The notes beneath the pieces were generated by a model. It saw only the letters and a list, made by a program, of their open reading frames with translations, searched no databases and was not told the DNA's origin. A program made the translations under genes and the position numbers. A DNA stretch of 13,825 nt, taken from contig CAZRUA010000095.1 of the NCBI GenBank assembly GCA_964603125.1, positions 1 through 13,825 of the forward strand, in the 5' to 3' direction. Shown one piece after another: positions 1 to 5,981 of the stretch. This DNA comes from CAZRUA01 sp964603125. Lineage in GTDB: Bacteria > Bacteroidota > Bacteroidia > B-17B0 > Aurantibacillaceae. Each line of letters starts with the position of its first letter. Positions within the stretch are counted from its first letter, which is position 1.

Positions 1-1
1 A

Positions 2-583
2 TACGATGGTTTCTTTAAAGATATTTTCGAAGAAATTTATCAAGCAGATTACAAAGCAAAATTCGAAGCAGCTGGTATCGTATACGAACACCGTTTAATT
101 GATGACATGGTGGCTTCTGCTTTAAAATGGAATGGAAACTTTGTTTGGGCTTGTAAAAATTATGATGGTGACGTTAAGTCTGATTCAGTTGCTCAAGGTT
201 GTGGTTCAGTAGGTTTAATGACATCAGTGTTAGTTACTCCGGATGGAAAAATTATGGAGGCTGAGGCTGCTCATGGAACTGTAACTCGTCACTTCCGTGA
301 CCACCAAGCTGGTAAACCAACTTCAACAAATCCAATTGCAAGTATCTTTGCTTGGACTCGTGGTTTAGAGTTCCGTGGTAAATTAGACAATAACCAAGAG
401 TTAGTTAAATTCTGTCAGGCATTAGAGCAAGTTTGCGTTGAAACTGTTGAAAGCGGTAAAATGACGAAAGATTTAGCTATTTGTGCTTTTGGAAACAAAG
501 TTAATCATGGCGAACACTACTTATACACTGAGGAGTTTTTATCTGCAATTGACGAGAACTTAAAGAAAAAATTAGGGATGTAA
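2..583 (+). CDS. icd: NADP-dependent isocitrate dehydrogenase, eukaryote-type (C-terminal part; 5' end outside window)
   Basis: Catalyses oxidative decarboxylation of isocitrate to 2-oxoglutarate with NADP+ in the cytoplasmic TCA cycle. The frame is open from base 2, so the gene enters from the left edge; the visible 193 residues are roughly the last half of a family usually near 410. Residue spacing matches human IDH1 closely: an IDDMVA motif, then YDGDVKSD, which places three aspartates at the same intervals as the metal-binding Asp252, Asp275 and Asp279. A GTVTRH motif (NADP phosphate contact region) and STNPIASIFAW follow. This is the homodimeric eukaryote-like subfamily, not the E. coli Icd type. 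The ATG at 107 lies inside conserved sequence and is not the start. It ends in TAA and is followed 17 bases later by a strong palindromic terminator. It converges with the minus-strand genes. Identification is from recognised family motifs and is firm. Confidence 0.95.
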   Translation, partial: YDGFFKDIFEEIYQADYKAKFEAAGIVYEHRLIDDMVASALKWNGNFVWACKNYDGDVKSDSVAQGCGSVGLMTSVLVTPDGKIMEAEAAHGTVTRHFRDHQAGKPTSTNPIASIFAWTRGLEFRGKLDNNQELVKFCQALEQVCVETVESGKMTKDLAICAFGNKVNHGEHYLYTEEFLSAIDENLKKKLGM

Positions 584-600
584 TTTTAGTCTCACTTTGT

Positions 601-640
601 TATAAAAAAAGTCTCACCAAATGGTGAGACTTTTTTTATA
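601..640. terminator. Bidirectional rho-independent terminator (perfect 40-base palindrome)
   Basis: Bases 611-619 (GTCTCACCA) pair perfectly with 622-630 (TGGTGAGAC). The pairing continues outward through A7 at 604-610 against T7 at 631-637 and then TAT against ATA. The A-run before and T-run after the GC-containing stem give a U-tail on either strand. It lies 17 bases past the isocitrate dehydrogenase stop. It could also catch minus-strand transcripts leaving the gene that ends at 840, although that is 200 bases away. Confidence 0.9.
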
Positions 641-839
641 ACAAACAGCCTTATGCCTGAGAAATTCTCTTAACATTTTTACTTTGAAGCAATTTAACTT
701 TATTTAGAATCACAACTACTTTTAAAAATAAAACAATAATCCCGAAAACACTTTTAATTTATTTAAAGAGTCAAATGTTCAAATTTGATCTACCAAATAC
801 ATTGATAATACTTTATTGAAAATATATTAAAAAACGTTT
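641..839. other. AT-rich convergent intergenic region, no gene seen
   Basis: About 200 bases between the terminator and the end of the 840-1268 gene. No plausible coding frame or tRNA-like structure was found. It holds a small AT-only inverted repeat, TCAAAT (771-776) with ATTTGA (783-788), and a short palindrome AAAACGTTTT at 831-840. Neither has the GC stem plus T-run of a terminator. Confidence 0.5.
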
Positions 840-1268
840 TTATTTTTTTAAATATTTCTTTATGCCTAACTGCTTAGCAAGCAAATATGGGTTAATGATA
901 AATGATGTTAGTCTGATTACTTTCCTATTACGAAGTTCTACTATCCCTAATTCGTATTTTTCATACTTCACAATATCAAAATTAACCACATCTTCCCTTG
1001 TAAATTGTACAGTCTTGTTTCTTTTGGTATAAGCAACTATACCATTCTTAATATTTAATATAGAATTATAATTTGTGTAAAAATCAAAAAAATACTTCAT
1101 ATTAATTATTACAATAAATGCTAATATTATAATTAAAAAGCATAAAGAAAAGAATCTTGAAGATTCAGAAAACAATAACAAAACATTTGCAAATAAAACT
1201 AATATTAATCGACTCGACTTATAAGTTAATTTAGGGAAAGGCCATTTTGGTTTAAATACATATTGCAT
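840..1268 (-). CDS. Hypothetical two-helix membrane protein with a PH-like C-terminal region
   Basis: A 142-residue protein I do not recognise as a named family. A short basic N-terminus is followed by two closely spaced hydrophobic segments, at about residues 20-36 and 39-57, making a membrane hairpin. A polar C-terminal half (about 65-142) alternates short beta-type stretches (GIVAYTKR, VQFTREDVV, LGIVELRNRKVIRL) and ends in a basic helix. That layout is typical of small bacterial PH-like (YdbT/YcxB-like) membrane proteins, but the assignment rests on pattern only. It starts 31 bases after the DUF4159 gene, which suggests the last position of a three-gene transcript. There is no Shine-Dalgarno motif. 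Base composition is more AT-rich than the flanking genes. Real coding is likely from the intact frame, start and operon position; function is unknown. Confidence 0.6.
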   Translation of the reverse strand: MQYVFKPKWPFPKLTYKSSRLILVLFANVLLLFSESSRFFSLCFLIIILAFIVIINMKYFFDFYTNYNSILNIKNGIVAYTKRNKTVQFTREDVVNFDIVKYEKYELGIVELRNRKVIRLTSFIINPYLLAKQLGIKKYLKK

Positions 1269-1299
1269 ACTACTTATGAATTTACAATAACCATATCAA

Positions 1300-1989
1300 T
1301 TACTTTCCTCCGAAAGCATATTGAATTAAGTTAGCACCCATTTTTAGCGCATTTGCGCGAGCCTCTGGCGAATCCTTATGTATTTCAGGACTTTCCCATC
1401 CATCGCCTAAATCGCACTCAAAGCTATAAAAACAAACTAACCTACCTTGGTAAATTAAACCAAAACCTTGCGGCGGTTTGTTATCATGCTCATGTATTTT
1501 AGGCAAGCCTTTATCAAAATTATATTTTTGATGATAGATTGCGTGATTGAAAGGTAGTTCAACAAAATCTAATTCAGGAAATACCTTTTTCATTTGAGGA
1601 CGAATAAACTTATCTAAACCATAATTATCATCCAAATGAAGAAAACCTCCAGCAATTAAATAATTACGCAAATTTTGAGCCTCTGCATCGCTAAAAATAA
1701 TATTTCCATGCCCAGTTAAATGAATGAAAGGATAATTGTAAATATCATTGCTTCCTACCTCAACAACAGCTTGCTCAGGGTTAATGTTTGTTTTTAAGTT
1801 TTGGTTGCAATACGTTATCAGATTTGGCAATGATGTTTCTAAATTAGCATACCAATCCCCTCCTCCATTGTATTTCATTAAAGCTATTTGATAAGTGTAA
1901 GTACTTGCATTATACTTTTGCAAACGCATAAATACAAAGCAACCCATTAAAATAACACTAACAAAAGAAACTATTTTGACTAATCGCAT
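1300..1989 (-). CDS. DUF4159 domain-containing protein
   Basis: A 229-residue protein matching the DUF4159 family, seen in the signature KYNGGGDWYAN at residues 39-49, followed by SLPNL, and later HLTGHGNIIFS and a GGFLHLDDNYG motif. Family members have a fold related to class I glutamine amidotransferases, but their biochemical role is not established. An N-terminal hydrophobic segment (about residues 5-21) acts as signal peptide or membrane anchor, placing the domain outside the inner membrane. A cysteine at residue 17 sits in LMGC, an imperfect lipobox followed by more hydrophobic residues, so lipidation is doubtful. The start is 20 bases after the stop of the TPR-PD40 gene and 31 bases separate it from the next gene, so the three are probably one operon. 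Domain call is firm; function is unknown. Confidence 0.85.
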   Translation of the reverse strand: MRLVKIVSFVSVILMGCFVFMRLQKYNASTYTYQIALMKYNGGGDWYANLETSLPNLITYCNQNLKTNINPEQAVVEVGSNDIYNYPFIHLTGHGNIIFSDAEAQNLRNYLIAGGFLHLDDNYGLDKFIRPQMKKVFPELDFVELPFNHAIYHQKYNFDKGLPKIHEHDNKPPQGFGLIYQGRLVCFYSFECDLGDGWESPEIHKDSPEARANALKMGANLIQYAFGGK

Positions 1990-2009
1990 AAGGTAAAATT
2001 ACTGAAAAA

Positions 2010-3584
2010 TCACTGTTTCTGCAACAGGTAATCCTTTATAGTTTCGGGATGAATAATACCAAAATCAAAAACTTGTACTTTATCGGTAATCTCCTTGTAT
2101 CCATCACTTGTTACAGTAATAGTATATTTTCCTGGCAATAAAGCCATAATATACTTACCAGAATGAGGATTTGGAGTAAATGTGTACTCTTGATTTGTTT
2201 TACTTTCTACTGCGGTTATAATCACAGCAATATCATTTGTATTTGTACTATCCGAACGATTAATTTTTCCACGAAACAAATTATACTTTTGCTCTTCATC
2301 TTCAAACTTAATACGATAAATATCTAAATCGCCATAACCTTCTGCACGCACTGTGCTTATGTACCCCGCTCTATTATCAGGTAAAATAGAAATTTGCTCG
2401 TCATCATCACATGTATTTACTGGATAGCCTAAATTAATAGGTGGTCCCCAAGCCTGTGCTTCTTCATCCCAAATGCTTTTAAATAAATCATATCCACCTA
2501 TGCTACTATGTCCTTCCGAAGAAAAATAAAGTGTTTTACCATCTAAAGCCAAATATGGAAATTCCTCGTTATACTTTGAGTTAATATTTGGTCCCAAATT
2601 ACGCGGTAAAGCCCATTGTCCGTTTGGCAACATTTTAGCCATATAAATATCCGTTCCGCCTAAACTATTTTTATCGTTACGTGAAAAGAATAAAACTGGT
2701 CCATTTTCAGTATCAAACACCGAACCTGAGTACTCTTTTGCATCAGAAACATTTGGACTCAATTTCTCTAACTTACTGTATGTTGTTGGTCCTTTACGAA
2801 CTGAACGAAATAAATCTTCCTTTTGATCAATCCTATCTACGTAAACAATTAACTCACTTCCGTCGGGCTTTATTCCAACAATTTGCTCATCTAAATTTGT
2901 ATTAACCCCTGTCCCCAAATTTTTTGCCTTATCCCACTTCCCTTCTAATACGCTACTCATGAAAACATCAGATGAATAATATCCATCCGACTCAATAGCC
3001 GTTGCGTGTGCTCCCTTTCTTCTGGTAGTAAAATAAAGTATTTGTTCATCACTTGTAATCCAAGGATGATAATCAGGAAACTGAGAATTAATTTCAGGTC
3101 CAAGATTTACGAAACTTACGTTTAAAGGGTGCTTTGTAATCTCTTCAGCATTATGAAGCATATCTAAGTGATGATTAACCTTTTCGGTTTCTGCCTTATC
3201 TTTTACCACTAAGTTTTTAAACTTCACATAATACTTCTCAGCTTCATCAAATTTCATAGCTATATGATTAGCCTTACCTAGTAAAAAATAAACTTCGCTT
3301 GTAACTTTTTTTGAAGCTGCAACCTTTTCGAAATAAGGAATTGCCAAAGCTTTATCATGATGAGTATTTAATAATGAGAAACCTGCCCTGAAAAAATATT
3401 CCATATTATCGGGCTCACGTTTACATAAAACTTCGTAAAAATTTGCAGCATCAATATAATCCTTGTTGCTCCAAGCTAATTCAGCATCTTCGGGGGTAAC
3501 ATTTTTTAATTTACCCGGTTGTGCGTTTCCAATTACAGAAACAAACAAACAAACAAATAAAATGTATTTTGTTTTAAAATTCAT
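2010..3584 (-). CDS. TPR / PD40 beta-propeller / carboxypeptidase-regulatory-like envelope protein (PorE-like, no OmpA domain)
   Basis: A 524-residue exported protein. I chose the ATG at 3582-3584 because it places a normal signal peptide (basic start, hydrophobic core, cleavage near GNAQ at residues 19-22); an upstream in-frame ATG adds nine non-signal residues. TPR helices cover about 33-145. PD40/WD40-like propeller repeats cover 155-430, seen in recurring LYFTTRR, LFFSRND-SLGGTDIY and LYFSSEGHSSIGGYDLF motifs alternating with NLGP-INS strings. A carboxypeptidase-regulatory-like fold covers about 434-505 (GKYTITVTSDGYKE). This order equals that of PorE, a T9SS-linked protein that additionally ends in a peptidoglycan-binding OmpA domain; here the protein stops after the regulatory-like domain. 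Likely a periplasmic or outer-membrane-associated scaffold. It heads a tight run with the DUF4159 and small membrane genes. A (TTTG)4 tract lies in the signal-peptide codons. Stop is TGA. Confidence 0.85.
   Translation of the reverse strand: MNFKTKYILFVCLFVSVIGNAQPGKLKNVTPEDAELAWSNKDYIDAANFYEVLCKREPDNMEYFFRAGFSLLNTHHDKALAIPYFEKVAASKKVTSEVYFLLGKANHIAMKFDEAEKYYVKFKNLVVKDKAETEKVNHHLDMLHNAEEITKHPLNVSFVNLGPEINSQFPDYHPWITSDEQILYFTTRRKGAHATAIESDGYYSSDVFMSSVLEGKWDKAKNLGTGVNTNLDEQIVGIKPDGSELIVYVDRIDQKEDLFRSVRKGPTTYSKLEKLSPNVSDAKEYSGSVFDTENGPVLFFSRNDKNSLGGTDIYMAKMLPNGQWALPRNLGPNINSKYNEEFPYLALDGKTLYFSSEGHSSIGGYDLFKSIWDEEAQAWGPPINLGYPVNTCDDDEQISILPDNRAGYISTVRAEGYGDLDIYRIKFEDEEQKYNLFRGKINRSDSTNTNDIAVIITAVESKTNQEYTFTPNPHSGKYIMALLPGKYTITVTSDGYKEITDKVQVFDFGIIHPETIKDYLLQKQ
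3539..3557. repeat. Tetranucleotide tract, AAAC x4 plus AAA (TTTG on the coding strand)
   Basis: Four perfect AAAC units followed by a partial unit, lying inside the signal-peptide codons (LFVCLFVS) of the TPR-PD40 gene. A change of one unit would shift the reading frame near the 5' end. Four units is short for a slippage hotspot. Confidence 0.6.
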
Positions 3585-3743
3585 AATGCTCAAAGCTCTA
3601 AAGTTACACAATTAAACACTTTGATTGAAGTAAAAAACTTAAAATCAAACCATTTACTGATAAAAGCTTTGCAAAATACAAACTTCGTGCAATTTTTAAA
3701 AGGCTAACTTATTAACATAATTTACAAGGTTTTAGAAACCAAA

Positions 3744-5036
3744 TTATGCTTCCAGAACCTTAAGTTTAATAAGCTCAATAACACTTTTTTTACGCTGAAG
3801 GATGGTGATTTCATATCCTTCTAAAATACGTTTCTCATTAACTGCTGGGATACGACCAAAAATATGGTTGATATAACCTGATATTGTCTCATAACTAGCA
3901 CTTTCAGGAAAAGCTATAGGTAAAGACTCATTTACATCCAAAATATTAGCGTGAGCCTTAATAATAAATTCAGTATCGCTTACTTGCTCTACATTCGGTT
4001 TCTCCTCATCATGCTCATCCTGAATTTCACCCACAAGCTCCTCGATAATATCTTCCATAGTTACAATACCAGCAGTTGCCCCAAACTCATTGGTAACAAT
4101 TGCAATTTGGATATGAAGTTTTTGGAAATCTCTTAATAAATCGTTCACCATCATATTTTCAGGAATGTGGTGAGCAGGACGCATAATATCTTTAATGCCA
4201 GTAAACTTATTCTCGAGCAATGCTTTCAGCAAATCCTTAGAGTGGATAATACCAATTACATTGTCGATATCGCCTTGGTAAACAGGTAAACGAGAATAAC
4301 CCTCGTCAATAATTTTTTTAGTTACACTGTCCTTCGACATAGAAACATCGATAGCCTCTACTCTGTTTTGAGGAACCATAATTTGCTTTACAATTCTATC
4401 ATCAAAGTCGAATACATTTTGAATTAACTCATGCTCGCTTTGCTTAATCGCTCCGCCCTCTTCACTCTCTGTTAAAATCATACGCAATTCCTCCTCGCTA
4501 TGAACCTCATCTTCATTAGCAGGCTTAATTCCCATTATTCGTAAAAAGAAATTTGAAAGCTTGTGTAATAACCAAATAAAAGGCGAAAACACAGCATAAA
4601 AAACACGCATTGGCCATGAAACAAACATGGTTGTTTCTAAACTATAACGAATACCTATCATTTTTGGGATTTGCTCACCAAAAATTACGTGCATAGCAGT
4701 AATTAAAGTTAAGGCCAAAGCAAACGAAATATTATGTTTAGCTCCTTCTGATAAAACAATATGGAACTTATCTATTATCCCCACAACAAATTCATGCATC
4801 ACTTTATCACCAACAGAACCTAAGGCTAAGCTGGCAATGGTAATACCCAATTGTGTTGCAGATAAATAAGAATCTAATTTTGAAACAATGTGCTGAGCTA
4901 ATTTTGCTCTTTTACTTCCTTTGCTCGCTTTTACATCTAATTGAGATGCTCTAACTTTGATTATAGAAAACTCCGCTGCAACAAAGAAACCATTGAGGAT
5001 TACAAGAAGAATAGTAAGTATAAAGTCGCCTAACAT
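3744..5036 (-). CDS. CNNM/CBS/CorC_HlyC 'hemolysin family' membrane protein (putative Mg2+ transporter)
   Basis: A 430-residue inner-membrane protein of the CNNM (DUF21)-CBS pair-CorC/HlyC family. Relatives (CorB/CorC, human CNNMs) handle Mg2+ efflux or transport; the old 'hemolysin' name is historical. The CNNM domain spans about residues 1-170, with an AAEFSIIKVR segment near 20-29 and the conserved acidic/proline helix HVIFGEQIPK at 116-125. Two CBS motifs follow: about 215-272 (IMVPQNRVEAI, GYSRLPVY, IGIIHSKDLL) and 278-336 (IMRPAHHIPE, GIVTMEDIIEELVGEI). A short acidic linker leads to the CorC_HlyC domain at about 350-428. All key motifs are intact and the length is normal. GldE of gliding bacteria shares this architecture, but no gldD, ssb or mutY neighbour is visible. 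It stands alone: 72 bases from the upstream gene and 159 bases from the next start, with a candidate promoter just before the ATG. Confidence 0.92.
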   Translation of the reverse strand: MLGDFILTILLVILNGFFVAAEFSIIKVRASQLDVKASKGSKRAKLAQHIVSKLDSYLSATQLGITIASLALGSVGDKVMHEFVVGIIDKFHIVLSEGAKHNISFALALTLITAMHVIFGEQIPKMIGIRYSLETTMFVSWPMRVFYAVFSPFIWLLHKLSNFFLRIMGIKPANEDEVHSEEELRMILTESEEGGAIKQSEHELIQNVFDFDDRIVKQIMVPQNRVEAIDVSMSKDSVTKKIIDEGYSRLPVYQGDIDNVIGIIHSKDLLKALLENKFTGIKDIMRPAHHIPENMMVNDLLRDFQKLHIQIAIVTNEFGATAGIVTMEDIIEELVGEIQDEHDEEKPNVEQVSDTEFIIKAHANILDVNESLPIAFPESASYETISGYINHIFGRIPAVNEKRILEGYEITILQRKKSVIELIKLKVLEA

Positions 5037-5047
5037 AATTGAAGAGA

Positions 5048-5055
5048 CAAATATA
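5048..5055 (-). promoter_or_regulatory. Candidate Bacteroidota -7 promoter element (TATATTTG) for the CNNM/CBS gene
   Basis: The minus strand reads TATATTTG, a full match to the TAnnTTTG consensus, 11 bases before the ATG. A clear TTTG -33 element is not present; a TTTC occurs about 20 bases upstream. If used, transcription would begin only a few bases before the start codon. The element lies in a 72-base gap between separate genes, where a promoter is expected. Confidence 0.4.
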
Positions 5056-5108
5056 CTAAAAAAATTAAACTTATTGAAATAGTAGTATTAGCTACTGTAT
5101 ATCAGCAA

Positions 5109-5978
5109 TTAATTGCAAATAACAGTATCGTAAACAGGATTATACCCACACCACAAACCAAGCACATTTTCGCCCTGCACATTACTTTGTATATTGGACG
5201 GAGATGCAAAAGGGTTACCATTGCTTAAAAGATTGGTGTAATAGCTTCTTAAAAAAAGATACTCGTTTTGACCTGTTGTGCAAAATTTAACCACTACAAC
5301 ATCACCCTTTTTAAAATATCCTCTTTCTGCGTTACTATCATCAGCGGCAGTTGAATTTGGATCCGTTCCTCTATCGTAACCAAAATCAAATAATTTACCA
5401 TTGATAAACTTGTCATCGAAGGCCGAATTATAAGGTGCATAAAACTGGTTGTCCTTTCCAATGCGTTTTGCATACCAACGATAACAATTACCCAAAACCT
5501 GAGGTTCATTTAAAGTAGCCCACATATAGCCTAAACTATCATTATTTTGAAGTTTAAAATAAGTACTATCTAAAGTAACCGATGGGTAAATTGTTGTATT
5601 GGAAGTGTATGTTTTACCGTTTACATTGATGGTTAAAAAATAGGTTCTTCCAACAACTCCTGTCATATTCTGTCCAGAATAAAAAAGTCCTTGTCCTGGA
5701 AAAAGCTCCTTCAGGGTGTCAGTTGTTATTCCATCATTAACTGTTACAAGAGCGTTCTTCACAATAAATTGAGAGAAATCACTGTAATCATTATTTCCAA
5801 AATAAGGAGCATTATACGTTAATTGAACAAAAGGTTTTTGTCCAGGTTCAATACTACCTTCAACTATAACCATTTGCACATAGTCGGGTATATCCACTTC
5901 CAAATCCTTTGTGCATGAGGAAACAAAAAACGCTATCGTTGCGATTAATAAAATGTTTATTTTGAATTTCCTTTTCAT
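5109..5978 (-). CDS. DUF4249 family outer-membrane lipoprotein, partner of the TonB receptor
   Basis: A 289-residue lipoprotein. The signal peptide (basic MKRKFK, hydrophobic core) ends in VSSC with the lipidated Cys at residue 22. The mature start CTKDLEVD has lysine and acidic residues just after the Cys, as in the surface lipoprotein export signal described in Flavobacteriia. The body matches DUF4249: an early MVIVEGSIEPGQKPFVQLTYN strand pair, a 'pushed cargo' region with NALVTVNDG, TYFLTINVNGKTYTS, and a C-terminal GLWCGYNPVYDTVIC. Genes of this family sit next to TonB-dependent receptors of about 800 residues, as here, where the receptor stop and this start are 3 bases apart. By analogy with SusD it may be a surface lid or ligand-binding subunit, but it is not a SusD homologue and the ligand is unknown. 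Confidence 0.88.
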   Translation of the reverse strand: MKRKFKINILLIATIAFFVSSCTKDLEVDIPDYVQMVIVEGSIEPGQKPFVQLTYNAPYFGNNDYSDFSQFIVKNALVTVNDGITTDTLKELFPGQGLFYSGQNMTGVVGRTYFLTINVNGKTYTSNTTIYPSVTLDSTYFKLQNNDSLGYMWATLNEPQVLGNCYRWYAKRIGKDNQFYAPYNSAFDDKFINGKLFDFGYDRGTDPNSTAADDSNAERGYFKKGDVVVVKFCTTGQNEYLFLRSYYTNLLSNGNPFASPSNIQSNVQGENVLGLWCGYNPVYDTVICN

Positions 5979-5981
5979 TTT

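Noticed and set aside
1939..1941. DUF4159 protein as a lipoprotein through Cys17
   Set aside because: LMGC is not a good lipobox and hydrophobic residues continue after the cysteine, which fits a membrane anchor better.
3728..3740. GGTTT/AAACC hairpin just after the CNNM/CBS gene
   Set aside because: Five-base stem with a three-base loop and no T-run on the minus strand; too weak to call a terminator.
3744..5036. Naming the CNNM/CBS protein gldE
   Set aside because: Architecture is shared by GldE and general CorC-type transporters; no gliding gene neighbour is visible, so the specific name is not supported.
5081..5096. AGTAG/CTACT hairpin after the DUF4249 gene
   Set aside because: Short stem without a following T-run; compatible with chance in AT-rich DNA.
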